Translations under genes and position numbers: made by a program
Part shown: in pieces, positions 44,301 through 56,965 of the stretch
Layout: each line of letters opens with the position of its first letter
Position numbering within the stretch: position 1 is the stretch's first letter
Notes under the pieces: generated by a model
Databases searched by the model: none
What the model was told of the DNA's origin: nothing
What the model saw: only the letters and a program-made list of their open reading frames with translations
From: Parus major
Taxonomy: Eukaryota > Chordata > Aves > Passeriformes > Paridae
Direction: 5' to 3'
Length of the DNA: 64,000 nucleotides
NCBI RefSeq assembly: GCF_001522545.3
Contig: NC_031770.1
Location: 27,959,747-28,023,746, forward strand

Positions 44301-47300
44301 AGATTAAGTCATTAAAAAGAGATCAGAATGTCTCAACGCCAAGTTCATTAGAATCCTCTGTGCAGAGAAAGGCTGATAACAAAAACAAGCACTTACACCC
44401 ATTTATATGAATAGTTTTGAGGATGTTTGAATTATTTGGATGCTTGTCTCTGGAAAGCAAATGAACCAGTACCTCAGCTCCATATATATGGACTGAGTAA
44501 CATAGGCAAGTCTCACAATTGCAGCAGTAGTTACAGCTGCTGTCTACCTCTAACCCTACCAGCAGCCGCATCGTGAGACATCAGTCTGGCTTTTTTTCAG
44601 CTTCTTGTGGTTTACCATTTCACTCAGCTCAAGAGAGGGTCCATAGGCTGTTTAGCACAACTGCCCACAGTAACAGTCTGCAAAATGCAAACAGGACAAA
44701 CTAACACAGCAAAAATGCCTTTCACACTTCTTGTAGCAGTCAGGCTTGAATAGAACATTGGTGTACTATGAAAGAAAAGAATTCTTAAATAGTTGTACTA
44801 TAAACCTTTCTGCTCAGAAAATATTTTCCAGGAGTACCACTTGCAGTGCTCATAATTGCACTCATTCCACTAACAATAATTAGAAACTAATGGCGTTGGT
44901 TATGTTTTTCAGAGGACTACAAGAAATTATCTTAAGTTGAAAATTAAGAGGTATTGGATAGCACTCCAAACTCAGTACTACAATGAAATTAAACATGCCA
45001 TGAACTTGCTGTGCTATTTCCACCAGAGCTCTGAACAAAGCACTGCAGCTTATATTAAGACTCTCTTTAAAGCATTATCAGTATACAGTATTATCATCCA
45101 GTCAGGTACGCTATATTCTTGAATGAGGTTTTCCTGTCTTTCCAGCACATATAGAAAACAGTAGCAGTAACAAACTTTACAGAACAAACTCAGGGCATTT
45201 CCTGACCTATAGTGGTTCTCCCAGCTGCAAACCAAATCACCTGAAACATAACCAGTAATAGGTTTACAGAAGTTAGAAAAATCAGACAACTCACTAGCTT
45301 TATTTTAAAGATATTTCTACCTATACTAGGAATTACACAGATCCACTAGATTTGAAATTTGGAAAGTGAGTTTGTAAAAGCTGTTCCTTGTTTCTTAATC
45401 ATAATATACCCACATTCAACCATGTCAGAGCCTACAGGATTGTTAGATGAGCCTCTGAAGTCACAGGCAAGATAGGGAGTGTCTAAAGCCTCCACAGGTA
45501 GATAAGATTTTTATTTTGTTTATGTTTATTTTATATTTTATTATGTTTATGCTGTCAAAAAAAGCATGCTTATAATAAGACTGCAAAGTAACTTGCAAAG
45601 CATTTTACGGTTTTATCCTTTGTACAGCAGATCAACGTGTTTTTTCCATAATCAAACATGTGAAGGTGAAATTACAGCTTACATGCATAAGCCAGGATTT
45701 TAAAGCACAAGCATGTTTTTTAATTAAAAATACAGCTTTTCTTAATATAGACATGACCGCAGACTTCACTTACATTAAGTTCCTAACTCTCCAGACAAAG
45801 CTCAGGTTTGCAAATTCATTTCTATGAAAACTGCTTTGCATAAGCAGTTGAAGTCCAGCAGGAAACCAGAAAAGATTGTTTGCAGTGAGGAAAATCAGCA
45901 AGTTTCAAAGGGTTTCTCTTAAGTTTCTTCATTTGTATTTTATTTTAAATTTACCTGTGGCCCCCAGGACACCTATGTTTTTGAAATCTTTAATTTAGAA
46001 AATGGGTTTTTAAGCAGTTTTTTGGCTTAAAGAGGGAGGGTTTGTCTCTCCCTTATTGGTCATCATTTCTTCAAAACAAATTGTAGCTCAACAAGAAGCA
46101 TATCTGGGCTCACAGCTCTGGAAACGGGCAGGGAGTTTTACAAGGGAATCTGCTTTGGTTTAACTCAGTCTCTATCTACATGAGAAATAGATGCCTCTAT
46201 TGAGTGCATCCTCAGAGATGAGCTGTGGACCAATGCCCAAAACTGCCACTGACATCAACAGGCTGAAAGAAAGCGCAAGCAGAGCCCAGCAATGCAGTTC
46301 TCTTGTGAGCCAACAATGGAGAGGTTGATCAGAGCTAAACCCAAGCCCATGCCAAGGATAGCTGTGTTGTTGACAGCCAGACTGCCTATTCTACCACTTC
46401 AAAGCTTGTCTCAAATAAAGCATTTCCTAGTGTTTACTCTAGTCACAGGCTTGGCCTTAAAAGCTCAGCCAGCTTCTGCCTATTGAGCAGTTTTCAAGAC
46501 TCAGACATGCCCTGGACACGCTGCTTGCTCTCCATGTGTAGTGACAAACTGGAGCACAAACACCCAGCATTAATAGTTAATCAGCACCATCACCTGACTG
46601 CCCTGCTCCTGCTGTTACCAAACTCACACTATCGCCTCCCTCCCTCCTTTTCTCACTCATGGGCAGTATCCCATGGGAGACTGCAGCATACAAAGCACAC
46701 CCATGTCACCTCAGACACCAGTGCCAAGAGATGCTGGGCAAGAAAGATGTTCTGCTTCACAGATACAGAGCTAAACAATGCCTGGGAAAAGTGAAGGAAA
46801 AGCAAGCTCTTGTTTTCCATTCCTTGCTAGCATCACTTCTGTATAGCACTTTGAACAAGTATATAACCATCTGAATTCTATGCAATAGCAGCCCCTGTTA
46901 TCTTGCAGTTGCTGAATTCTAAGGGAAATCAATGCTTAGTGGTAGTAAAGTAGGAGCAAAGAGAAGAAAAAAGCCCTCATCTATCTCTACTGCTTATTTC
47001 AGTTTCTTAACCTATACAACACAGTCAGAAAAGCAAGGAGAAAACTGACGCCATCACATGCCCTCTGGATTATATGAGGAATAACCAGATAGGTTCTAAA
47101 TAGCCATTCACCTGCTCCAGTTTTCTCAAGCCACTTCACTGGCCTGCCAAAGAACTAAACTGCAAAGCTCTCTCCTTTTCAGAGGTTGCTACCACAAGCA
47201 AAAGATGCAACTTATTATGCCTGAAGAGAGAGCCATTCATCCACAGACCAAATACAACTTGGGCAGTGACAGCATATGGTGGAGCTGCCTGCAGACTCTC

Positions 47301-50300
47301 TTCTCTCCCCAGGCAAGGATGAGATATTTGTATCACAATGAGCCACATGCTGAGGGCGGAGTGGGCAGGGAGAGGTATCTGGTCAACTCAACAACCTCAC
47401 TGGGACCCAACCCAGGCAGCCCCTCTAGACACATCAAGGCTGGGGAAGGTGAGGACAACCCAGCCCTACTGTAGAAAAGAAGAGCACTAGAGAAAGTCCT
47501 GATCTTCACTTCCAAGCAGCATCTCCAAGCTGGTGCTTTTGAAAAATATGCACGGGTTGCAGCAAAACTTTCTTAGTCTGTCAGGCTCTTGAGATTACTT
47601 GGGCTGAACTCGGGGACTGGTAAACAACATGCCAACATTATCCTCCTGCACTGTTCTGTGTCAAAACAAGAAAGAAAACATCCTTCAGAAAACCTTACTT
47701 GAAAAGGACCTGCAGAAGTCAACACACGAGATAGAAAAGTGATATGTTGCAGGATGGCCACCCTTGGAGATCCAATCCAGCACCCACTCTGTGACTGCTG
47801 CTCACCCCACATCCAATCACATTTTAATCAGTTGTGTTGTTGTTGCTGCAGTTAGGAGCTCTTGGTTTTGCTGCGTGATGTTTTCTGTGGCCAGCTGGCA
47901 GCCCACCATAAAACACTGCCAGTAGATATGGGAGACAGGGCTTTTCCTTCTCTTAGTTCAGTAGGAATCATTCTGTGTGGTGCTTTGTGAACAAAATGCT
48001 AGAGGTCAAAACCCCAACCATGTCCATTCACCTGCAGAGCTTCTGACTGACACTTTCAGGTGGAAGTGTTTTACCTCTTTCCCGATTTGCTCTTCCCAGG
48101 CCTACCCAACCATCGGAGTCAGACCAAGAGTTCAAGTCCTACACAGCATCACCAGCATCACTCAGTCATTCTCCCTAAGTCACATCCTAAGGCCACATGC
48201 CAGTGGTGCCCATATGCCAATTGAGCTCCTCTCTTTGGACTGCAGCCAAAGACTCAGCTCTAGTCTAATACCTTCTTAACAGGCTTTAGAGCTTTGAGGG
48301 AAAAAAAAAAAAAGACAGCAGGGAAGATAGCCAGCAAGCCTGCCAATCTAAATGATAAGCCCTTGGCTTTAACCTCAGGCTCATAATTTTCTGCCACTGG
48401 TGCCAGGTGCTATTATTGTCCCTTTGGGAATCTTAATACAGCAAAAATACTCTTTATAGCTTTATCTTCACCATTCTTAACCTTCCTATTCCATATATCT
48501 CTACTGCCTCTCAAACTTCAGCCACATCAAATTTCCTTCCCTCATCTTCCTTTTCCTCAATCAAGCTCTGTGTATTCTCCAGACGACCCTGACCAATCTA
48601 ATTCCTACTCTCTTTCATGATTCACAGCAGCAGATTCAAGGAACCACATTTCAGATGTCTCAGCATATATTCTAGCTACTGGCTCACCCTCCCTTGGTAG
48701 TCCAGATGGATATATTCACCAGTATGCAAGTTTCCAGGAAAAGGCAGCAAAATTATACAGCCACATACCCTAGGAAAAAGAGACGGATAAGTATTTCCAG
48801 AGAGAAGCTCATTTATCCATCTCCCTCTTGAACTGTTGCCCCTTTGCACATGTTGCAAAATCGGAACAAAAAATGCACTGAGACAAAACAAGGAAAGAAA
48901 TCATCACGGGAGAAGAACAGAAGCATTTGGCTCGAGAAATGGACAACACATTCTGTGCCAGGGCTCATGCAACAGTGGAAGAGGTGCTGAGAGAGGTGCG
49001 TGCTAAGAATGAAAGTCTGCTAGCAGCACACCTGAAAGGTGAACACAGTATCAACAGATGCCATGGGGCAAGGCAGAACTGGAGTGGACTTGCACTATAA
49101 TTAATTTTTTATTTCAACAATGCACAGAAAGCATAGATCCTCTTGGAGAAGCTGTTGGCATACAGGCCGTATAACTTCCAGAGGGCCTTTGCAAACCTCA
49201 GCCACTCTGAGAATGCTTTAATCTCTGGTACACTGGTTGATGCTGAGTTTAGGAATAGGACTAGGTTATCCTGCCTGCCTTGCCTCTGACATTTACAAGT
49301 TGAACCTTACCATCGGTGACAAGAAAACATCGTCAACTTACTTGTTCAGGAGGATATCCCTATACTTTCTAAGAAGCAGCTAGGCCAAGTTTTCCATGGG
49401 TAACTGCTCTCTTATGTTCCAGTCCATCCACCTGCAGCTGCATACAGGCACTTCCTTATGTTTTTGCATGAATTAGATAACCATCCAGGGAACACTTACG
49501 AGACACAAAGACAGAGGTTATCTGCTGCCTGGCAGAGTCATAATCACTTCCTTGGGTCTAGGTGGAGTTCCTCATGCTTTCCCCTGCTATCGAGTCTCTC
49601 TGCACCTCCCAGACAGCACATTTTCTCCCCACCCCTGTCAGAGTATCAATGTCTGATGTCAGCAAACTGGACATCAGCTGGCTGACACTGAACCAGTCTT
49701 TACAACAGAGATCAAGCCATACTAGAACATCTTCTCAGCTCCGCAAAGAAGCAAAGAAAAAGACACCTGTAGCATGCCTCCATCTCCCACTCACATGGTA
49801 CATGTCTAAAGTCCCAGAGCCCCCCACCATGGAACTACATCCTCACAGGCAAGCAGACCAGACAATGTCATCAAAATCACGTTCAGCCCCAAATTTCCTC
49901 ATGCTAGGACTGCCTTGCAGCAGCCATACATAGCATTTCTTTGCTGGCCACTTCAGTGCCAAACACTGTCAGGGTTAAGATAGGCACTTCTGTGCTGGAA
50001 AAACAGCTGCTGCAGGGTATTTCTGGGGGTAAAAAATTAAAGCAAAATTGCAGGAGGTTACCAGAAGCAGAATTTCTCATTCTGTATTGATGCAGTCAGT
50101 TTCTGCAAGACTTTCTTTACTATGTCACTTCAATAAGCCCATCGACAAAGAACTGCTATGGCCCAACTTCTCACACCTGACAGACAAGTTCTGGTACTTG
50201 CCCCCTTAAGAATTGGTGTAAGCCATTATGCTCAGCACAGGCCCCTGAAGTCCACTCAGTCATTCTGGAGAGTGAAGCCCAGGACAGAGACTGTGCTGAA

Positions 50301-51003
50301 ACTACCACCAGCACCAGCACTAGATCTTCTAGCACCATCTCACCACAGAGAGAAGCTCAGATGGGCAAATAGATGGTAACAACTCAGGAACTGAAAAGGC
50401 CCGGATTCAAATGGGAGGCCGAGAGGTGAAAAGGACTCAGTACCTCACATGTGGAAGCTATTTGTCAAGTCCTGGAGAGACAGGCAAGGGCAAAATCCAG
50501 TTGTGCTAAGGATATGGAAATCTCACCCTGAAGCCATTAGCAGCCAAAATTCCAGACCCCAGTGCACCAGGGTCACACCCTGGGTCCTTGGTCCTGTGTG
50601 GCAAGTGCTGTTCTGCAGCCTCTGTGCAACCAGTATTGACTCAAAGGAAGTTTTTCGTGCTGATCACCCTACCAATGCTCAATCCAACCAAAATGCCAGT
50701 ACTGAAACATACAGCAGAAGGAAGATGGTCTTAACATTATACAGCTAAGCAAATCAAGACTCTCATCTATATCCAGGCCATTCCAGTGTCAAGTCAAGAT
50801 GAAGATCCACTCATCTGTCTTGCACTGAAACTAGTCATCCAACAAAGGGGGTGCAGAGCCTGCAATGAACAATGCTAATGGTAGCACAGGATGTATTTTT
50901 CTCTTCTCTGATAGCCTTTTTCATCCTAGCATCTCAATGAATTTCAAAGAATGCACTAAGCCTCCAAAAGAAAATGGTACTGACACTGTAGAGGAAGCCA
51001 AAT
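41320..51003. other. Long intron(s), no repeat recognised for most of the length
   Basis: About 9.7 kb of largely unique sequence. The model needs an exon between 52.85 and 41.3 kb that enters in phase 0 and leaves in phase 1. A weak candidate near 49.5 kb has a good donor but a poor acceptor. A/T-rich stretches occur at 45505-45550, and an A-run at 48300-48313. Confidence 0.35.
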
Positions 51004-51405
51004 AAAGAGCAGCTGAGATCACTTGGCTTGTTCAGCTTGAAGAAGACTGAAAGGAAACCTCATTGCAGTCTAGAACTTCCTTATGAGAAGAAGCAGAGGG
51101 GTAGGCTCTGCTCTCTTCTCTCTGGTGACCAGTGACAGGACCTAAGGAAATGGCCTGAAGCTGTGTCACAGGAGGTTTTGGTTGGATATAAGAAAAGGTC
51201 CTTCACCCAGAAGAACCTTACAGTTGGCCACTGTAAGAGGCTCCCCAGATTAGATGTCATAGCACCATCCCTGCCGAAGTTCAAAAAGCATTTGGACAAT
51301 GTTCTCAAGCACAGGATGTGATTCTTGGAGCTGTCCTGTGCAGGGCCAGGAATTGGACTTGCGGGTCCTTTCCAAATCAAGGTATTCTATGAATTTCTGA
51401 TTCTG
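51004..51405 (+). mobile_element. CR1 LINE 3' end, plus strand
   Basis: Typical CR1 wording: AGCAGCTGAGATCACTTGGC, TTGTTCAGCTTGAAGAAGAC, GAGGCTCCCCAGATTAGATG-like text, then CCAAATCAAGGTATTCTATGAATTTCTGATTCTG at the tail. It is truncated to the last 400 bases, heavily substituted and antisense to the host gene. Confidence 0.92.
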
Positions 51406-52148
51406 TTATTCATACAAGCAGGCAAACCATGGCAGAAAGCTCTAATCAAGTCATGAAACCTAATAGATTAGCAGCATACCTGGAAATATACCCATGTATC
51501 CATACTCTCAGCCTTGTACTTCAAAATTATGCTTTCCATATTAGCCACCTACCCACACAAAGTATTTGGAGTGCTTGTTGTACCACCCCAAAGCTGCTCT
51601 CCCCCCAAGAGGTCTCTCTCTCTCTGCAAATGCTGCACTCTGACTTCTCAAGCTTCTGTAAGTAGATTTCAAAGGTGCTCCTGGCAGTCCCACTGAACAG
51701 CACAGGAGGATTCTTTACTTCCTCTCTGTTTACACAACATGCCAAGATCAATTAGTCTCCTGGGAACAAGCTCAGCAGCTCCAAGAAGTCTTTGTGACAC
51801 CTTGGACTTCCTTACACCTGAAGTCTGAACCTGGTGTCTTCACCTTGAACTGAAGGATGTCCCTGCTCTCCTTGACCTTTTGCTCTCAGCATTGCCAAAC
51901 ATGCTAAAGTGGCAGCAGCCATGCAGGGTGGCAGCAGGCTTCATGGAATAGCAAGTGGTTGGTAGCAGGGCCTGCCTACAACGATGTGTCTGTCCAGGTA
52001 CCATGATCAAGGGGTGCTGGGAGAGGGTAGTCACTGAAGCAATGTGGAGTGTCTGCACAAGTCAGGGCATTTCTGCCCAATTAAGGGAAAGACTAGAAGC
52101 CTTCTGAGCTAATTGTCTAGTCCTTTGGAGAAGTGAAGAAAAGCATGC
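51406..52148. other. Intronic sequence
   Basis: No gene, exon or recognised repeat. Confidence 0.4.
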
Positions 52149-52238
52149 ATTGAAATATCCTCATATCACATTATTATATTATTATATTGTATTACAATAT
52201 AATATATATATATATTATACAATATTGAAATATCCTCA
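52149..52238. repeat. A/T palindromic tract between 15-bp direct repeats
   Basis: ATTGAAATATCCTCA occurs at 52149-52163 and again at 52224-52238. Between them lie about 60 bases made almost only of A and T, with ATTATT units and a self-complementary TAATATATATATATATTA core. The layout resembles either a tiny insertion with a long target duplication or slippage-driven expansion. Confidence 0.8.
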
Positions 52239-52849
52239 CTTGGCCCCAACAGGGATTCACTGGGTGGCCAGCTGACCAGCCAAGGTAGGAAATACATCCA
52301 CCAACAGAACAAACTCTGGAACACAAAAGGGCTGAATTACTGTACCCTGTGAAGGTAGAAAGGCATAGCCTTGGCATCTAACCAAAACAGGGCTTTTTAA
52401 ATCTGCTCCTGGTACGGCCTTCCCTGTTGCTGGAGGCTGAACTGAAAGGCATGGATGATGGTAATTTCCATTTATTCACGGGCCAAGAAAGGACAGCTAT
52501 TGCCTAACTTCTTAAAAGCACTCTGATTGTCCCCCGACCCATTTGTCTCCCAAATTTGGTCCTCTTTTTTATCAAAAGACACCAAATCACTGGAATACAG
52601 GGAGACATTTGGACACCACTTGCCACTGACCCATAGGAAGAAGCAAAATCTTCTTAAACATCCCAACACAGAGCCACCCTACACCACAACTCTGTGGACC
52701 AATATTCCATCACCATCCAACATAAACAGAATTTGATGCGAAGCACTTGGCATCTCTTCATCCACCCTTAAGTTACCCATACCACATCCCACCCCCAAAG
52801 TGTCTTCTTATCTCATGACACATTTGCTTCAGTCCCAAATTCATCTCAC
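52239..52849. other. Intronic sequence
   Basis: No gene, exon or recognised repeat. Confidence 0.4.
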
Positions 52850-52873
52850 CTGATATTCTTTGTCATCTGTCAG
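52850..52873 (-). CDS. Candidate 24-bp micro-exon of the minus-strand gene
   Basis: On the minus strand, a pyrimidine-bearing acceptor (CTTCCCATTCCTGAAGCTCTGTGCAG) is followed by eight codons LTDDKEYQ and donor CAG with GTGAGA. Entry and exit are phase 0, which fits the phase-0 exit of exon 55137-55627. The peptide is charged like its neighbours. Micro-exons this short are known in vertebrates, but matches by chance are also possible. Confidence 0.45.
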
Positions 52874-55136
52874 CTGCACAGAGCTTCAGGAATGGGAAGT
52901 AAGGCTCAGGGATAGGAGTGAAAGCCACATCTGCTGCTCAAAAAAAAATGTCTAGCTGATAAACTTTTCAGCTTCATTCTCATAGACAAGCACATGATAG
53001 CAAGGGTAAGAATCACAAAGCAAGAACAGCTTGATGCTCGGAGCCCAGATGAAGCCTTAGAGTAGCCTGTTAAATATTAATATTCCTCATATGCATGGTT
53101 TACCTAAGAAACACATGATGCCACACCCTACCGGATGTACACACACAGTTAATAACAGCAATTTTTCTACCAAAAATGGAAACAGATCAAAAAACAAACA
53201 CCATTGTCCTATTTTGTAAGTGGGGAATGGCGTTCCTGAATTATTTTCGTAGGAGAAATAAGTACAGTTAGCAAGCAAAGACTCATAAAGCTTCAAGATG
53301 CTAGTGGCTGAAAGTTAACCAATTATAATTACAAAAATAATAAAAATAATAAAAATAATAAATTAAATAAAATAATAATAGATGTTTATAAACATTAATA
53401 AAAGTTAATGACAACAGAAATTCAGGCTGCATCTCACTTTGCATGTGTGTGTCATGTCATGTTGTGCCCTCAGTACACTTTCTTTCAAATTAAATCCACC
53501 AGCTGACTATCCTTTCTTTATAACACAGATACCACAACCATGGAATATTAATGACATCCACAGTAAAAATGTTTTTTCAATAACACACTGCCATCTTCAC
53601 TCCAGATTTCAACTTCTTTTGCAAAAATCTTTACCACAATTAATCCAAAGTGGAGAGCAAGTGGACAAGGAAGCCAATTATTCTCACAAGATTTCCCCAG
53701 AAAAAAACAACAGTTTGGAAAGCTTGTTCAAATTAGCCCCTAACCTTCATCAATACACTCCTTAACATAGTGCTGAAAGGAGCTTAAAGGAGAGCAGGCA
53801 GATGCTGTGCCTGGGATCCAAATCAGAGAAATCACCTGAGCCAAAAGAAATATTTCCACATTTACTCATGTGCACTCTAAAAAAATAGAAGGCTGGGCAC
53901 AGACTTAACAGCTTTCTTCTTCTCTCATAAGGATGGAAGACTAATTAAAGTCTGTCTGTATCGGTAGAAGACTTTGGTGATGTGAAATGCAAGACTGGGC
54001 TTTTGAGTGTTCCGTGAGCAGAAACTTGGCTAGATGGTTGAAAAGGGGGTGAGGAAAACTGTACTGAAAACACAAGTCTCTGCATTGTGTATTCATGGGA
54101 TGCATGCTGCCAGCAGGACTGAGAAAAACCAACAATGTAACAGAGAAATAGAAATCTCACTTTTAGAGATCTTAAGAAAAAATACATAGTCATTTCTTTT
54201 AGCGCATCCATCTTATAGGTTTAAAGGAAGTGTTGCAAGCAATGTTAAAACTAGTACATCCAATCAACCAGAGGCAGTGAAATTCTTTCCTAATGAGAGG
54301 AAATTAAGAACTGAAAGTAATTGTTTTAACTTACTCCAATGTACCAGGGCCACCAGTTGTCTGCAGATATCCTTTTAAACTGACACTATACCAGTGCAAA
54401 TAGTAAAACAAATAATGAAGAGATGTGAAACTCTACAGCAAGGCCTTTTGAAAGGGAAGCACCAGATGGGAACTGCACAAGGCAGCCTGCCCCATTTCCC
54501 AGGCTCTGGAAAGACGAATCGAACTTATAGTGTTTCCACACCTCAGTCCTAGGCCAAACTGAAGTCCTGCAAAATCAAGAGTAACTGCATCTAGACCAAA
54601 TTGTAAGCAGTTTATGAAGTGTTAAGAAGGTAAAAAGCACTCTTTTACATCCCTACAAAACTCCTAGGAGGCATAAAGAGATCTAGGCCCAAGGAGGTCA
54701 ACAAGTGTAGAAATTCCTATCACCATCAAGTCAACAAACACTTTCACCAAAGGCTCTTTTTAAATATCCTAAACAATTTATTTATTTTGCAGTAAGTGAT
54801 ACAGGTCAATCATGGAAATGGTAACTTGATGAAAGCAAATGCCAGTGATTATGTTCCTGTGCTGCCTTCCTCATGGGGTAGCAAGAGAACAGCCCAACTG
54901 TAACAGGAGCCACCCAAGAAGCAGTACCCTTTACCTCTCAGGAGGGGTATCTACACTTACCCCAACTTATCCTAGACAGAGAGCAGAAGTACCCTGAAAG
55001 TATGCCCCTGAAGACATGACCACAAGAAGCAACCCTATGAATTTACTGAACCTTCCTCAATAACCCTTTTCTGTCTTTGCTTACCATGCCTTTTTCTCAA
55101 GCAATGCTGCTTTCCTCACTTGAAGTTCTGCCTTAC
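52874..55136. other. Intronic sequence
   Basis: Contains an A/T-rich AATAA microsatellite-like stretch at 53332-53400 and otherwise unique sequence. A 26-base minus-strand candidate near 54.34 kb has a good donor but does not fit the exon phases. Confidence 0.4.
53332..53400. repeat. (AAATAAT)n-like A/T microsatellite
   Basis: Several AAAAATAAT and TAAAATAAT units in a row with no recognisable mobile element around them. On the plus strand this could be the decayed tail of an old retroelement. Confidence 0.75.
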
Positions 55137-55627
55137 CTGCTGCATTTTTTCCAGGTCAAGGCTGGGCCTGCTGACCTTATCCCCATATCCTTGTCGATGT
55201 CTCTTATAAGGCATGACTTGCTCCAGGCCCGCCCCAACACTTGTGAAGATTAAACGTCCAGAGGCCGGGCTCCGTACCAGGGGCTGGAGTCTCTTGGGAG
55301 GGGAGGCACTGAACAGCACAGGGCTTGGGCTGGCATGGAGGCCATCGCCCTGCTCTGCCACGGGCCGGAAAGACATTGCACACAAGCTCTTCACTTCTTC
55401 ATCACTGGAGGAGGAGGTGTTGCCATTGCTGCAGCACGTGAGCTGGCTGACTTGGGACCACTTCCGCTTCTCTGTGGCAAACTCTCGGTTGATGTGCTCC
55501 AGCTCCTCTTCCGAGCTGTGGCGGTCAAGGCTGGCATGGAAGAAGGCCCGAACCTTGCAGCATTGGTTCTCTTGGTTCTGGAGTTGGTTTGTGGCCAGAG
55601 GACTCAGGGTACAATTCTGTCTTCTCT
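55137..55627 (-). CDS. Large Ser-rich internal exon of the minus-strand gene
   Basis: 491 bases between a strong acceptor (TCTCAATCTCCTCCTCCCACTAG) and a strong donor (CAG with GTAAGG), open throughout for 163 codons. In order it encodes Gln/Asn-rich sequence, RAFFHASLDRHSSEEELEH with charged helix-forming sequence (REFATEKRKW), a Ser/acidic cluster (NTSSSSDEE), a Pro/Ser-rich stretch, a short block SGRLIFTSVGAG, and a basic patch YKRHRQ that could be a nuclear localisation signal, ending LDLEKMQQ. It begins in phase 1 and joins exon 56893-56965 to give a Glu codon. It looks like an intracellular, largely disordered regulatory protein. The family is not recognised. A 156-codon plus-strand frame over the same bases is a shadow. 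Confidence 0.85.
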
Positions 55628-56892
55628 CTAGTGGGAGGAGGAGATTGAGAAGTGGCAGAAGAGATATGTGTCCCACAGCCTAATAAAATGGGCCTGTGTT
55701 CTCCTGACCTGTTGCTTTCATCTTCTCCCAAGCAAACTTCTGAGCTGTTTGCCCACCTTCTCTTCCCCAGATGAAATATTTCCCAGCTGAATGCTTCCCT
55801 TTGGAATTTTCCAGGCCTTTGTTCAGACCAGACTGATAGATGTTGTCCCCTTTCAAACCATCACCTGGAAGTCTAGTTCCAGAGAAAGAACATAGATCTG
55901 TCACCCACCTCACCTCCTCAAGGTGGAGAAGTCATGAGCTTACAAGTATGTTGCTAAGCACTTGCCTCTAGCCAAAAATATTAACTTCTAGTGACCAGTT
56001 CTCGGGGCAAAAGAGCCAAGTAAGTTATGCTATTCTAAGCATCACCTTTATGGCTCAAATAAATGAGATCTAGTTTCTGGAAATAAAAGTCTGCTATTAC
56101 AAGACTGGTCTCAAGAGAGCCTGTCTTCAGCCACAAGCTAGGCATGCTTGATCTCTTCTGCTGAGCTCTTTCTATGCTAAGCATATGGAGCAGGAATTTG
56201 AATTCTAACAGGACGTGTCCTGTGGGTCAGGAATTGAACTTCCACTGCCTCTGCATAAGAATCCACTTGATCCTGGGCACAGGGCCTGCACTAATGGCAA
56301 ACTTAGCGTAACTTAAGAGATGCATTTACTACAGATTTTACCTGTAGCTCTAAGCTACTCCATAGCAAGTCCAAAAGCAACACCAGAGCACCTGTATCTT
56401 CTCTATCAAAGACTCTCACTAGATGAAAGAATAGTGCTGCACAATACCAACAGTCTAGGAGGAAGGGAAAGAGATAATCAAATAATGAGTCCAGGGGAAT
56501 GAAGAAACTGAAGGTTAAAACTCAAAATATCAAGAATGAGAAAACCCAGAACAAAGATGACACAAGTGCAAAAGCATGGAATAGAAGATAAATTTTTAGT
56601 CCCAGCTCTGCTGCTGGCACAATTGTGGACAATCTCTGCCCATGTCTGAAGCACTGGGCTTTTAACACATGGCTAATAATGTCTGTTTCTGGTGGTAAAA
56701 ATGCAACTGCAGCTTCAGGTAACTCCAGCCTCTCCCTGGGAGATCCCAAATGCTTCAAAGGTGACTGATTTAATGCATCTGATTGTGGTACACTGGGGAC
56801 TGGGAAGAAGGCACTTCCAAGAGTACAAGTGAAAAGTGAAAAACTGACTTCAGCCGTAGTATCCCAGGATCCATCTATCTTCATCCCTTTAC
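55628..56892. other. Intronic sequence
   Basis: About 1.27 kb intron between two well-supported exons, with no repeat recognised. Confidence 0.6.
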
Positions 56893-56965
56893 CTCTGTCG
56901 ATCTGAGCAAGTTCCTGGTTCTCTCCAGAGTCATCACTGTCTTCATCACTTGGGGGATAGGAGAT
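56893..56965 (-). CDS. Acidic internal exon of the minus-strand gene
   Basis: The acceptor (TTTCTTTCTCCTTGTCCCCTAG) is strong and the donor is AGAG with GTAAAG. The 73 bases encode 24 residues beginning ISYPPSDEDSDDSGENQ and ending AQIDR, then leave one base that completes a Glu codon with the next exon. The SDEDSDDS run looks like an acidic or CK2-phosphorylatable segment, an inference from composition. Another frame is open through this exon but does not fit the neighbouring phases. Confidence 0.75.

Noticed and set aside
49500..49530. Minus-strand exon candidate ending TCTC with GTAAGT
   Set aside because: Phases would fit, but the acceptor lacks a pyrimidine tract and its position is ambiguous.
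54335..54365. Minus-strand 26-bp exon candidate with GGA/GTAAGT donor
   Set aside because: Phase is incompatible with the next supported exon and the polypyrimidine tract is weak.
55213..55683. 156-codon plus-strand frame
   Set aside because: Shadow of the well-spliced minus-strand exon 55137-55627; no splice context on the plus strand.
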